From Liolophura sinensis (Eukaryota > Mollusca > Polyplacophora > Chitonida > Chitonidae): DNA of 64,000 nucleotides. A program made the translations under genes and the position numbers. The DNA lies in NCBI RefSeq assembly GCF_032854445.1, contig NW_027017953.1:684501-748500 (forward strand), written 5' to 3'. The notes below the pieces were generated by a model, which was given only the letters and a program-made list of their open reading frames with translations, was not told the origin of the DNA and searched no databases. Positions 46,961-61,200 of this stretch are shown here, piece by piece. Each line of letters starts with the position of its first letter. The stretch's first letter is position 1.

Positions 46961-49300
46961 ATCATTGGTCCTTGTTGAGTTGAGCATCTCTGATAATTTG
47001 TCGTCAATTCACATTTTCTACGAAAAGACTTTCCAGCTTGCTGTCACCGTGGCTGTTTTTAAATGTGGTGTCCTGCATGATTCTGTCATGGAGCGAGTGT
47101 TCCATGAGAAAGTCTTGTCTCGGGGGGGGTTTCAGTTACTTTCGATAAGCATTTTGAAGCACTAGATCTTTCAAGGTGATGTAGGATATGGGGTCATGTT
47201 TAGGAACCATGTGGTATGTCTGGTGATGTTTTGGAGTGAATGTAATTCATGTTTGCAGGCTGTGTATTCAAGGAGTAGTATCGTGATAACATTGTGCTTT
47301 TTGTCAAGCCCTGAAACTAATCCAATGAATGTATCAAAAGTCAAATTAAAAATGTGCATTAATTGCACTGAAAGTTGGTCTTTCATATGGGTAAAGGTTG
47401 AGGAGTTAGAGCAATCTGTATTGTGAGAAAATTTCCATGGAGTCAATGGTAAACGCAGTTTACTTTTGCTCTTTGATTTACCAAATGTATCCAAGGGTTC
47501 CTTGCATCTGATTCTTAATCAACCCCGCTTCTTAATCGCTTCTGATACCAAAAGCAGAAAATTTTGACCTTGACAAATGTTCTTACACTTCATAACTGAG
47601 AAAGCGTTCACTGTTTATATCAAGGCCTACACTGTCTCATTAGACCTGAATCGACCAGAGAGGCAGACACAGCTTGCCTGTTAGACGTTTGTAACACCGC
47701 TCACTGCTTATCTGTGGCTATCATATTGAAGTCGGAACCAGGACATTACTTGGAACCATGGCTCCTACACTCAATGCTCTGAATTCTAATCTTTAAATGT
47801 GTAAAAAAAAATTTCAGTTCTACATTACATACAAGAGGGATATTGCCTAGTAAAGCATGCACTTTGTAGGTTATGTCACATTAGTGACAAATATTTTCTA
47901 GGCCACAGAATGTAAGAAAACATGAAATCCAGCTAATAGTCAGAAATATACAGAGATCTTGAATGAAGTCGGCTCGAGCGGTCCCCTGGACCAGGATTGT
48001 AAAAGTAACTCCGTATGGATCAAAAGGTTTATCCTCGACTTTCCAAATCCGTTCACAAAATAAAACTCAGTCTTAAAGCTGGGGCTGTGGAGCCTCGCTT
48101 AATTCTGTTTAAATTTTCGAAATGTGCAAACTTTAGTAACAAAATGAAACTGTTAGTGTTGAATAACAAGTCCGCAACACCAAAACTTTGGAAAATACTG
48201 ATTTAATGGCAAGTGCTTCAAAAGTGTAAAATCTGTATAATACATTTAAAAACCTGAATACGCACACTCTATAGGTAGTTTCCAATATTTGGTCTAGTCC
48301 TGAAGGATATTTCTCCTACATGCCAGTGTAATTAATCACATGCTGTACTGGCTATGATCAGGGAATAAAAGGCTAATATGTACATTATGTATTAAAAAAA
48401 TTACTGCCTCAGTGCGGTGCAAATTAAACAGAATTTCTATTTATGGTTGGCATGTATCAACCTAGTATAATCACAGACCATCGGCCATAATGGCTGGTAC
48501 AGCAACGTTTCTCCAGTATGACATTGATCAAAAAGTCCTACAAAACCTTAATATCTGTGAATCCATAACATACATACCTCATCTGGGATTTTCTGTAACT
48601 ATAGGAACCAGTATAAAGATATCTACCTGAATAAGAGTCCGAAACAACTGGTCATGGAAACCTATTGTACAGGTATTGGTATGTAATGTGTCAACATGGA
48701 ATCCCATGATGCACCACGAAATAAACCACTCAGCTGTCCAGCAATAAATGCTATACAAAGTATAGTTAAATATTCAGGATAGGTATGGATCGCCCAGTTG
48801 AACATAAATTACACACAGTCTTAAACAAAATAGGCTTTTTAAAAGACGTATAATATTAGGCAATACAATTTCACTTATGCATGGGAAGCTGACTCTTAGT
48901 CATTGTCTGAGGAAAAAAGAACATACATTTCCAAAATATTAAGCCAGTTCTCAGATAACTACACCATTCAAAAGAAAAGTGGATAAACCTGTTCAGTTAA
49001 ATGTTCAATGCAACATGTAGCTTTATAAGCCTCAAAGTCAATGTTCACTACAATGAGGTGAAGAGCCAGCAAAATACACTAATATACTAAACTTACACCA
49101 ATGCTATAAACAGCCATACTGTATTAAATGTCGTCTTGATTAAAGCTCTGAACATTCACACCTCATACATTAACACTAAACAGATGTACACATGTATCTC
49201 TTGACCTAGCAGAAACCGAGAAACTTCAGAGCTTGTCACCCGCTGATCAAAACCATCACAACCCACCACATCCTGACGGATATATTTACTGATACTCCTA
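46961..49300. other. intergenic, no gene recognised
   Basis: Unique AT-rich DNA between SERBP1 and the downstream minisatellites. Open frames are short and unlike proteins. Part may be the far 3' UTR of SLC4A11 (minus strand). Confidence 0.5.
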
Positions 49301-49304
49301 TGGT

Positions 49305-50665
49305 TCAGTAATACCACCCATATCTGTTACCAACAACTGCACGTCTACCATGATAGCGTACTCCTGTTACTAATACCACCCGTATCTGTTACCAACAACT
49401 GCACATCTACCATGACAGCGCACGCCTGTTACTAATACCACCCGTATCTGGTAGCAACAACTGCACGTCCACCATGATAGCGTACTCATGTTACTAATAC
49501 CACCCGTATCTGTTACCAACAACTGCATGTCTACCATGATAGCGCACTCCTGTTACTAATACCTCCCATATCCGTTGCCAACAACTGCACGTCCACCATG
49601 ATAGCGTACTCCTGTTACTAATACCACCCGTATCTGTTACCAACAACTGCACGTCTACCATGATAGCGCACTCCTGTTACTAATACCACCCGTATCTGGT
49701 AGCAACAACTGCACGTCTACCATGATAGGGCACTCCTGTTACTAATACCACCCATATCTGTTACCAACAACTGCACGTCTACCATGATAGCACACTCCTG
49801 TTACTAATACCACCCATATCTGTTACCAACAACTGCACGTCTACCATGATAGCGCACTCCTGTTACTAATACCTCCCATATCCGTTGCCAACAACTGCAC
49901 GTCCACCATGATAGCGTACTCCTGTTACTAATACCACCTGTATCTGTTACCAACAACTGCACGTCTACCATGATAGCGCACTCCTGTTACTAATACCACC
50001 CGTATCTGGTAGCAACAACTGCACGTCTACCATGATAGGGCACTCCTGTTACTAATACCACCCGTATCTGGTAGCAACAACTGCATGTCTACCATGATAG
50101 CGCACTCCTGTTACTAATACCTCCCGTATCCGTTACCAACAACTGCATGTCTACCATGATAGGGCACTCCTGTTACTAATACCACCCATATCTGGTAGCA
50201 ACAACTGCACGTCTACCATCATAGGGCACTCCTGTTACTAATACCACCCGTATCTGGTAGCAACAACTGCACGTCTACCATGATAGGGCACTCCTGTTAC
50301 TAATACCACCCGTATCTGGTAGCAACAACTGCATATCTACCATGATAGCGCACTCCTGTTACTAATACCACCCATATCTGTTACCAACAACTGCACGTCT
50401 ACCATGATAGCGCACTCCTGTTACTAATACCACCCGTATCCAATACCAACAACTGCATGTCTACCATGATAGCGCACTCCTGTTACTAATACCTCCCATA
50501 TCCGTTGCCAACAACTGCACGTCTACCATGATAGCATATTCCTGTTACTAATACCTCCTCCTATCTCTTACCAACAACCGCATGTCTACCATGAAAGCGC
50601 ACTCCTGTTAGAAATACCACCCGTATCTGTTACCTACAACTGCACGTCTACCATGATAGCATAGT
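49305..50665. repeat. 62-bp minisatellite, about 22 units
   Basis: The unit starts ATACCACCCGTATCTGTTAC, continues CAACAACTGCACGTCTACCA and ends TGATAGCGCACTCCTGTTACTA. Alternating GGTAGCAAC and GTTACCAAC variants suggest block duplication. No open frame crosses it. Confidence 0.96.
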
Positions 50666-50879
50666 TTCATCTACACTAGATATTTGTTACAATCTGTGAA
50701 AAAAGAGAGCTATTAGTTCCAGGATAAAAATGTACAGTGCATGTCTTACATCCGCTAACTGTTTGGGACGGGTCAGTGGTCAGCGATATAACAATTCTGA
50801 CCAGTCGACTGACCAGCACATTACACTAGAGAAATGATAGCAAAGTTGTCATATACGAGCTAGAGTAAACATTCTAACT

Positions 50880-51010
50880 GTAGCGAATTGTGAACACAGC
50901 ATTCTGTGGGCAGGCCAGCCTGCTTGTTACACTAGAGAAATGATAGCAAAGTTGTCATATACAAACACAGTATTCTGTGGGCAAGCCAGCCAGCTTGTTA
51001 CACTAGAGAC
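50880..51010. repeat. short direct duplication (about 68 bp)
   Basis: GTTACACTAGAGAAATGATA and AGCAAAGTTGTCATATAC occur at about 50821 and 50929. ACAGCATTCTGTGGGCAGGC and ACAGTATTCTGTGGGCAAGC follow at about 50896 and 50967. Confidence 0.7.
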
Positions 51011-51164
51011 ATAGGAATAATAAGAGACTATACAAAGGTAGAGGTATATATAGATACAGGTCAATACAAGATGTGAACTAATGATGTCAGAGTATATTCA
51101 GGCCTGCAACTGTCTGGTAACAGCTGTCGGGTACAGACATACAATGAGCTTTATGTACAGCGAT

Positions 51165-51572
51165 ATACAGCAAGCCAGGACATACAGCAAACCAGGTCAT
51201 ACAGCAAACCAGGACATATAGCAAGCCAGAACATACAGCAAGCCAGGGCATACAGCAAGCCAGGTCATACAGCAAGCCAGGGCATACAGCAAACCAGGCC
51301 ATACAGCGCACCAGGACATACAGCACACCAGGGCATACAGCGCACCAGGGCATATAGCAAGCCAGGTCATACAGCAAGCCAGGTCATACAGCAAGGCAGG
51401 ACATACAGCATGCCAGGTCATACAACAAGCCAGGGCATACAGCGTGCCATGGCATACAGCGCGTCAGGATATCCAGCGCGCCAGGTCATACAGCACGCCA
51501 GGGCATACAGTACGCCAGGACATACAGCGCGCCAGGACATACAGCGTGCCAGGTCATACAGCGCACCAGGGC
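51165..51572. repeat. 17-bp minisatellite, about 24 units
   Basis: The unit is CCAGGTCATACAGCAAG, later CCAGGACATACAGCGCG. 74- to 96-codon frames across it on both strands are repeat artefacts. Confidence 0.93.
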
Positions 51573-52007
51573 ACTCATCAACACTTCCCATTTTCTCTCC
51601 ATTTTATTTTTTATTCCAAAAGGACAACGTCTAAGTTAATACCACGTCTGAGATACCAACTATAAATGGTCAACCTTCTCAACCACTAAAGCTCTTTTTT
51701 CACTGAAATTTACGCATATAATTATTATGAAAATGACGCTAATGATTTGTTTGTATCACTGAAGATTTAAGCTTCACAAAACTGTACATGTTATTTCTCT
51801 ACACCCCACAGCTCTCTCAGAATGTTTCAAAATATTGGTCACAGAGATGGTTGAAAAGGTGAAGAATTAGAGTAGGTTGTTTGATAGTGACTGCAGCACT
51901 TACCGCCATCGTCCGTCAATCAACTTAATCAGATGCGTTCATCTGAAGGGGCTGAACACTATAGTTACACAGAAGTCCACTTATATGCTAGGAGTAGGAT
52001 CAGGTTT
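51573..52007. other. unique spacer between arrays
   Basis: No feature recognised. Confidence 0.5.
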
Positions 52008-52356
52008 ATCTGTGGTTGCATGGTAACAAGTATGTTACGAGGCACCCAGATCTGTGGTTGCATGGTAACAAGTATGTTACAAGGCACCCAGATCTGTGGT
52101 TGCATGGTAACAAGTATGTTACGAGGCACCCAGATCTGTGGTTGCATGGTAACAAGTATGTTACGGGGCACCCAGATTTCTGGTTGCATGGTAACAAGTA
52201 TGTTACGGGGCACCCAGATCTGTGGTTGCATGGTAACAAGTATGTTACGGGGCACCCAGATTTCTGGTTGCATGGTAACAAGTATGTTACGAGGCACCCA
52301 GATCTGTGGTTGCATGGTAACAAGTATGTTACGAGGCACCCAGATTTCTGGTTAAC
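52008..52356. repeat. 42-bp minisatellite, 8 units, each with an X-box-like GTTGCATGGTAAC
   Basis: The unit is GGTTGCATGGTAACAAGTAT plus GTTACGAGGCACCCAGATCTGT. 42 bp is 14 codons, giving frames on both strands. GTTGCATGGTAAC is one base short of the RFX X-box palindrome GTTGCCATGGTAAC. Confidence 0.95.
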
Positions 52357-53840
52357 AAAAAAACTTTAAGCATGCATGCTCTACAGATACACTCTACAGG
52401 TAAGACAAATAATAAAGGCCAGAAGGCAGGGACGATTCACAAAATGTCACAGCACGTTTTGAAAGTCTATTTGGGAAATATTTATACAGATCATATATAT
52501 ATTCGCTTCCACTGTGTATAACAAATATGGCTAATGCATAGTAACACATAAATGAACTACAGTGTATAAGTAAAATTCAGGTATGTGGAAAGGTTGAGAT
52601 TTAATTTCCTGTCAGTACAATTTGACTTCAAATCAAAATCTTTTTTTAAGCTTTATCAGACCTAAGACAGTGTTGATTGTAATTCTGTAAAGTTGTACAA
52701 GAAATCAAATTAATTTGATGCAAAAATTTCACTTCAACCACTGCACAGAATCAATGTACAAAACTGATCAAACGAAATATTTAACTTTCAGCTGATTGGA
52801 GTCAAATTACTGAGTCTCTCAATACATGTATATGTCATTCACAGATGGATTTCATAACTGTTTTCGTCACTTGTGGTTAATTCAACCGTGTTTTCCTTAA
52901 CACTGTTGACTTTTTTTTTTACACTGCTTGTTAGAGCTACAGCATCACACAGAAAATGCTGAGTTTTGCTGTCATAACAGTCACTCAACCTCACCCATAT
53001 ACTGTCAAATCAACTGATCAACATCTAGTAAAATAAAAGTTATGACTACAGCAGTGTAAAAACAGCTGACGAAAGCTGCTGTTATTTTCACATGTTTTTA
53101 ACCACAAAAAAAACCAGCATTTTTTTTATCTGTAAACACTAAACACATGTGATACTTCCTGTAGAAAACATTTCACGCGTTATCCAGAAAAAGGGAAATA
53201 CAGATAAAAACATACATTCCTTCAAGGCAAAGATAAATTCTCCCTGAAAAACTGAAACATTATGGGTACTGGTTCCTTTAGAGATTGTTCCTTTTCTAAA
53301 AATACTACATTTATGTACTGGTACAATCTGTTGAAAAGAACTATGTACAAGACCAGTGTGAAAGTATAGATATAGTTAACATGATGAAAAGTTGCCAGTT
53401 TGACATTATGATATTCCAACAAAGTATTAATTGTACAGTGTATTTAATTATCTGTAAAAATTAAGGGTACATCTCTGCGAAAACATAGCTATCACCTGAT
53501 CACAATAAAAATATAAAACTTAATTTATTTATATAACACTTTTATGTATTAAAACGTCCGAAAAGCAATTCATTGGCTAATTTACAGTCTATCGTTTGGT
53601 AAAGCTTGATCGGCAGAAATTATAATCAGCCCTGGCACAAATTAAATAACAACAATATAACAATGATACATAAATTACACATCCTGGTTTTTTGTGCATG
53701 TAGTGTGAGCTCTGAAGATCTGGTATTTACACAAGGATTCATCACATAACAAAAGCACTAATTATGAACAAAATAAATACTGGCTTTCTTTGGACTGCTT
53801 ATATGGACTAGTACACACGTGCATACTGGCTAATGTATTC
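52357..53840. other. AT-rich unique DNA, possibly distal 3' UTR of SLC4A11
   Basis: No gene or array. Several TTTATT strings (AATAAA on the minus strand, for example near 53523) could end the SLC4A11 transcript; none is decisive. Confidence 0.45.
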
Positions 53841-53844
53841 AGAG

Positions 53845-55065
53845 AAAGCTTTCCTGACACACCCCAGGAGGTATTCTGGTTAAAGTAAGGAGAGAAAGCT
53901 TCCTTTACATACTGGAGAAGGCCTACTGGTTGAACTGATTAAAGAAAGCTTCCTTTACATGCTGCTAAAGGCCTACTGGTTGAACTGATTAGAGAAAGCT
54001 TCCTTTACATACTGCAAAAGGCCTACTGGTTGAAGTGAACAGAGAACCCTTCCTTTACATACTGCAGAAGGACTACTGGTTGAAGTGATTAGAGAGTCCT
54101 TCCCTTACATAGTACAACAGTTGAAGTGATTAGTGAACCCTTCCTTTACATGCTGCAGAAGGCCTACTAATGGAAGTGATTAGAGAGTTCTTCCTTTACA
54201 TGCTGCAGAAAGCCTACTGGTTGAAGTGATTAGAGAAACGTTCCTTTATATACTGCAGAAGGCCTAATAATTGAAGTGATTAGAGAGTCCTTCCTTTACA
54301 TATGCAGAAGGCCTACTGGTTGAACTGATTAGAGAGTTCTTCCTTTACATACTGCAAAAGGCCTACTGGTTGAAGTGATTAGAGAACCCTGCCTTTACAT
54401 ACTGTAAAAGGCCTACTGGTTGAAGTGATTAGAGAAACCTTCCTTTACATACTGCAGAAGGCCTACTAATTGAAGTAATTAGAGAGTCCTTCCTTTACAT
54501 ACTGCAGAAGGCCTACTAATTGAAGTGACTAGAGAACCCTCCCTTTACATACACAGAAGGCCTACTGGTTGAAGTGATTAGAGAGTCCTTCCTTTGCATA
54601 CTGCAGAAGGCCTACTGGTTGAAGTGATTAGAGAACCCTTCCTTTACATACTGCAAAAGGCCTACTGGTTGAAGTGAATAGAGAGTCCTTCCTTTACATA
54701 GTACAACAGGTCTACTGGTTGAAGTGATTAGAGAACCCTTCCTTTACATATGCAGAAGGCCTACTGGTTGAAGTGATTAGAGAACCCTTCCCTTACATAC
54801 TGCAGAAGGCCTACTAATTGAAGTGATTAGAGAGTCCTCCTTTACATACTGCAGAAGGCCTACTAATTGAAGTGAACAGAGAACCCTTCCTTTACATACT
54901 GCAGAAGGCCTACTAATTGAAGTGATTAGAGAGTCCTTCCTTTACATACTGCAGAAGGCCTACTAATTGAAGTGATTAGAGAGTTCTTCCTTTACATACT
55001 GCAGAAGGCCTACTAGTTGAAGTGATTAGAGAAATCTTCCTCAACATACTAATATAAGTCTACAA
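53845..55065. repeat. 50-bp minisatellite just downstream of SLC4A11, about 23 units
   Basis: The unit is TACTGCAGAAGGCCTACTGG, TTGAAGTGATTAGAGA and ACCCTTCCTTTACA. It begins about 125 bp beyond the SLC4A11 stop codon (minus strand), so it is likely transcribed in the 3' UTR. Confidence 0.95.
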
Positions 55066-55189
55066 GCAGAAGTAATGAGAGAAAACTTCCTTAACACTTA
55101 TAACAAATGTACACACCATAAACAATCAGTTTCACAGCCTTAAAATAAAAACAAATTTCTTTCTCTTTGGGTTGGTTTGGGCATGGAAT

Positions 55190-55256
55190 TCAGTGAGAAT
55201 GGCCATCCAATGCTCGTAAAAACTTCTGCTCAATTAGACGTGGAACAAGTTTGTGT
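55190..55256 (-). CDS. SLC4A11: SLC4A11 last exon (stop)
   Basis: After TTTTGTCTTGCAG. Encodes [21 protein letters not shown] and TGA, the cytosolic C-terminus equivalent to the LLPRIIEAKYLDVMD end of the human protein. 67 nt. Confidence 0.93.
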
Positions 55257-58200
55257 CTGCAAGACAAAAGTGACATATTTATCAAATATTTATACAAACA
55301 TTTAATAAAGATCTTAATAACACATTCATAAAATATGTAACAATAAATATACAACATTTTGGATGATAAAGTTATTATTATCATGACTTGCCTACATACA
55401 TTGTGTATTAAAAGTCACAGCAATACGTATCTCCCCTTGAGAAGTCAGCTGACACTGCAAGTGACTTACCTAATTGACACTGTAAGTGACTTACCTAATT
55501 GATACTGTAAGTGATTTACCTGCTTTACATTGTAAGTGACTCACCTAACTGACATTGTAAGTGACTTACCTAATTGGCATTGTAAGTGACTTTCCGAATT
55601 GATACTATACTTGACTCACGTAATTCACACTGTAAGTGACTTAACTAATTGACACTGTAAGTGACTTACCTAATTGACACTGTAAGTGACTTACCTAATT
55701 GGCACTGTAAGTGACTTACCTGACTGACACTGTAAGTGATTTACCTAATTGACATTGTAAGTAACTCACCTAATTGACATTGCAAGTGACTCACCTAATT
55801 GACATTGTAAGTGACTCCCCTAACTGACATTGTAAGTGAATTACCTAATTGACACTGTAAGTGACTTACCTTATTGATATTGTAAGTGACTTACCTAATT
55901 GACACTGTAAGTGACTTACCTAACTGGCACTGTAAGTGATTTACCTAATTGACATTGTAAGTGGCTCACCTAATTGACATTGTAAGTGACTCGCCACTTA
56001 TTGATATTGTAAGTGACTTACCTAATTGACACTGTAAGTGACTTACCTAACTGACACTGTAAGTGATTTACCTAATTGACATTGTAAGTGGATCACCTAA
56101 TTGACATTGTAAGTGACTCACCTAATTGACATTGTAAGTGACTCACCTAAATGACATTGTAAGTGACTTACCTAACTGACATTGTAAGTGACTCACCTAA
56201 TTGACATTGTAAGTGACTTACCTAACTGGCATTGTAAGTGACTTACCTAATTGGCATTGTAAGTGACTTACCTAATTGGCACTGTAAGTGACTTACCTAA
56301 TTGGCATTGTAAGTGACTTACCTAATTGGCATTGTAAGTGACTTACCTAATTGGCATGAGAAACATAATGAGAATAGGGAAGATCATCTTCATGTATGGA
56401 ATTGGGGAAAATCCAAAACAACACAGGATGACAAACTGTACAAACTGTATCCCCGTGAAGAGGTGAATCTTCCTCTGTGGTACACGCCGTATGTAGTGGT
56501 TTGGTGGATAGGCAGACTGCAGATAGAAACACAAGCATAGTGAGTCAACAGGGGGAGAGCCGTATGTAATGGTTTAGTGGATAGGCTGACTGGGGATAGA
56601 AACACAAGCATAGTGAGTCAACAGGGGGAGAGCGGTATGTAATGGTTTGGTGGAAAGGCTGACTGGGGATAGAAACACAAGCATAGTGAGTCAACAGGGG
56701 GAGAGCCGTATGTAATGGTTTGGTGGATAGGCAGACTGCGGATAGAAACACAAGCAAAGTGAGTCAACTGAGGGGAGCCGTTTGTTGTGGTTTGGTGGAT
56801 AGGCTGACTGGGGATAGAAACACAAGCATAGTTAGTCGCCTGAGGGAGAGCCGTATGTTGTGGTTTGGTGGGTAGGCTGACTGGGGATAGAAACACAAGC
56901 ATAGGGAGACTGGGGACAGAAACACAAGCATAGTGAGTCAACAGGGGGGGAGCCGTATGTAATGGTTTGGTGGATAGGCAGACTGCGGATATAAACACAA
57001 GCATAGTGAGTCAACTGAGGGAGAGCCGTATGTTGTGGTTTGGTGGAAAGGCTGACTGGGGATAGAAACACAAGCATAGTGAGTCAACTGAGGGAGAGCC
57101 GTATGTTGTGGTTTGGTGGATAGGCTGACTGGGGATAGAAACACAAGCAAAGTGAGTCAATTGAGGGGAGCCGTTTGTTGTGGTTTGGTGGATAGGCTGA
57201 CTGGGGATAGAAACACAAGCATAGTTAGTCACCTGAGGGAGAGCCGTATGTTGTGGTTTGGTGGATAGGCTGACTGGGGATAGGAACACAAGCATTGTGA
57301 GACTGGGGACAGAAACACAAGCATAGTGAGTCAACAGGGGGAGAGCCGTATGTAATGGTTTGGTGGATAGGCAGACTGCGGATATAAACACAAGCATAGT
57401 GAGTCAACTGAGGGAGAGCCGTATGTTGTGGTTTGGTGGAAAGGCTGACTGGGGATAGAAACACAAGCATAGTGAGTCAACTGAGAGAGAGCCGTATGTT
57501 GTGGTTTGGTGGATAGGCTGACTGGGGATAGAAACACAAGCATAGTGAGACTGGGGACAGAAACACAAACATAGTGAGTCAACAGGGGGAGAGCCGTATG
57601 TAGTGGTTTGGTGGATAGGCAGACTGGGGATAGAAACACAAGCATAGTGAGTCAACTGAGGGAGAGCCGTATGTTGTGGTTTGTTCGATAGGTAGACTGC
57701 GGACAGAAACACAAGCACAGTGAGTCAACTGAGGGAGAGCCATATGTTGTGATTTGGTGGATAGGCTGACTGGGGATATAAACACAAGCATAGTGAGTCA
57801 ACTGAGAGAGAGAGGTGTATGTTGCACTTTGGTGCATAGACAGACTCAGGATCAACGCACAAGCATAGTGAGTCAACTAAGAGAGAGCTGTATGTTATGG
57901 TTTGTTCCATAGGCAGACTGCGGACAGAAACACAAGCACAGTGAGTCAGCTGAGAGAGAGTTGTATGTAATGGTTTGGTGGATAGGCAGACTGCGGATAG
58001 AAACACAAGCAGAATGAGTCAACTGAGAGAGAGCCGTATGTAGTGGGTTGGTAGATATACAGACTGGGGATAGAAACACAAGCATAGTAAGTCAACTGAG
58101 AGAGAGAGGTGTATGTTGCAGTTTGGTGGATAGACAGACTCAGGATAGAACACAAGCATAGTGAGACTGGGGATAGAAACACAAGCATAGTTAGTCACCT

Positions 58201-61200
58201 GAGGCAGAATAGTATGTAGTAGTTCAGTGGATAAGCAGTCTGGGGATAGAAACACAAGCACAGTGAGTTATCAAATGAGAAGATCCGTATGTAGAGATTT
58301 GTTGGATAGGCAGACTGGAAAAGTAGCCAGTGGGAGAGAAGGAGACAAAACAGAAATAAAAAGAGAGAGGAGGAAGAGTGATTAACGAGCCAGATGGTGA
58401 GGAGGAAATCAACCAGAGGGAGACAAAGAAACCAGCCTGATGGTGAGGAGGAAATCAACCAGAGGGAGACAAAGAAACCAGCCAGATGGTGAGGAGGAAA
58501 TCAACCAGAGGGAGACAAAGAAACCAGCCTGATGGTGAGGAGGAAATCAACCAGAGGGAGACAAAGAAACCAGCCAGATGGTGAGGAGGAAATCAACCAG
58601 AGGGAGACCAAGAAACCAGCCAGATGGTGAGGAGGAAATCAACCAGAGGGAGACAAAGAAACCAGCCTGATGGTGAGGAGGAAATCAACCAGAGGGAGAC
58701 AAAGAAACCAGTCAGATGGTGAGGAGGAAATCAACCAGAGGGAGACAAAGAAACCAGCCAGATGGTGAGGAGGAAATCAACCAGAGGGAGACAAAGAAAC
58801 CAGCCTGAGGGTGAGGAGGAAATCAACCAGAGGGAGACAAAGAAACCAGCCAGATGGTGAGGAGGAAATCAACCAGAGGGAGACAAAGAAACCAGCCTGA
58901 TGGTGAGGAGGAAATCAACCAGAGGGAGACCAAGAAACCAGCCAGATGGTGAGGAGGAAATCAACCAGAAGGAGACAAAGAAACCAGCCAGATGGTTAGG
59001 AGGAAATCAACCAGAGGGAGACAAAGAAACCAGCCAGATGGTGAGGAGGAAATCAACCAGAGGGAGACAAAGAAACCAGCCAGATGGTGAGGAGGAAATC
59101 AACCAGAGGGAGACAAAGAAACCAGCCTGATGGTGAGGAGGAAATCAACCAGAGGGAGACAAAGAAACCAGCCAGATGGTGAGGAGGAAATCAACCAGAG
59201 GGAGACAAAGAAATCAGCCAGATGGTGAGGAGGAAATCAACCAGAGGGAGACAAAGAAACCAGCCTGATGGTGAGGAGGAAATCAACCAGAGGGAGACAA
59301 AGAAACCAGCCAGATGGTGAGGAGGAAATCAACCAGAGGGAGACCAAGAAACCAGCCAGATGGTGAGGAGGAAATCAACCAGAGGGAGACAAAGAAACCA
59401 GCCTGATGGTGAGGAGGAAATCAACCAGAGGGAGACGAAGAAACCAGCCAGATGGTGAGGAGGAAATCAACCAGAGGGAGACAAAGAAACCAGCCAGATG
59501 GTGAGGAGGAAATCAACCAGAGGGAGACAAAGAAACCAGCCTGAGGGTGAGGAGGAAATCAACCAGAGGGAGACAAAGAAACCAGCCAGATGGTGAGGAG
59601 GAAATCAACCAGAGGGAGACCAAGAAACCAGCCAGATGGTGAGGAGGAAATCAACCAGAGGGAGACAAAGAAACCAGCCTGATGGTGAGGAGGAAATCAA
59701 CCAGAGGGAGACGAAGAAACCAGCCAGATGGTGAGGAGGAAATCAACCAGAGGGAGACAAAGAAACCAGCCTGAGGGTGAGGAGGAAATCAACCAGAGGG
59801 AGACAAAGAAACCAGCCAGATGGTGAGGAGGAAATCAACCAGAGGGAGACAAAGAAACCAGCCTGATGGTGAGGAGGTAATCAACCAGAGGGAGACAAAG
59901 AAACCAGCCTGATGGTGAGGAGGAAATCAACCAGAAGGAGACAAAGAAACCAGCCAGATGGTGAGGAGGAAATCAACCAGAGGGAGACAAAGAAACCAGC
60001 CAGATGGTTAGGAAGAAATCAACCAGAGGGAGACAAAGAAACCAGCCAGATGGTGAGGAGGAAATCAACCAGAGGGAGACGGGGGCCTCCGTGGCTCAGT
60101 CGGTTAGCGCGCTAGCGCAGCGTAGTGACCCAGAAGCCTCTCACCAATGCGGTCGCTGTGAGTTCAAGACCAGCTCATGCTGGCTTCCTCTCCGGCCGTA
60201 CGTAGGAAGGTCTGCCAGCAACCTGCGGATGGTCGTGGGTTTAGGCGGGCTCTGCCCGGTTTCCACCCACCATAATGCTGGCCGCCGTCGTATAAGTGAA
60301 ATATTCTTGAGTACGGCGTAAAACACCAATCAAAAAAAAAAAAAACAAAACCAGAGGGAGACAAAGAAACCAGCCAGATGGTGAGGAGGAAATCAACCAG
60401 AGGGAGACCAAGAAACCAGCCAGATGGTGAGGAGGAAATCAACCAGAGGGAGACAAAGAAACCAGCCTGATGGTGAGGAGGAAATCAACCAGAAGGAGAC
60501 AAAGAAACCAGCCAGATGGTGAGGAGGAAATCAACCAGAGGGAGACAAAGAAACCAGCCAGATGGTTAGGAAGAAATCAACCAGAGGGAGACAAAGAAAC
60601 CAGCCAGATGGTGAGGAGGAAATCAACCAGAGGGAGACGGGGGCCTCCGTGGCTCAGTCGGTTAGTGCGCTAGCGCAGCGTAGTGACCCAGAAGCCTCTC
60701 ACCAATGCGGTCGCTGTGAGTTCAAGACCAGCTCATGCTGGCTTCCTCTCCGGCCGTACGTAGGAAGGTCTGCCAGCAACCTGCGGATGGTCGTGGGTTT
60801 AGGCGGGCTCTGCCCGGTTTCCACCCACCATAATGCTGGCCGCCGTCGTATAAGTGAAATATTCTTGAGTACGGCGTAAAACACCAATCAAAAAAAAAAA
60901 AAAAAAAAACCAGAGGGAGACAAAGAAACCAGCCAGATGGTGAGGAGGAAATCAACCAGAGGGAGACCAAGAAACCAGCCAGATGGTGAGGAGGAAATCA
61001 ACCAGAGGGAGACAAAGAAACCAGCCAGATGGTGAGGAGGAAATCAACCAGAGGGAGACAAAGAAACCAGCCTGGTGGTGAGGAGGAAATTAACCAGAGG
61101 GAGACAAAGAAACCAGCCAGATGGTGAGGAGGAAATCAACCAGAGGGAGACAAAGAAACCAGCCTGATAGTGAGGAGGAAATCAACCAGAGGGAGAGGAA

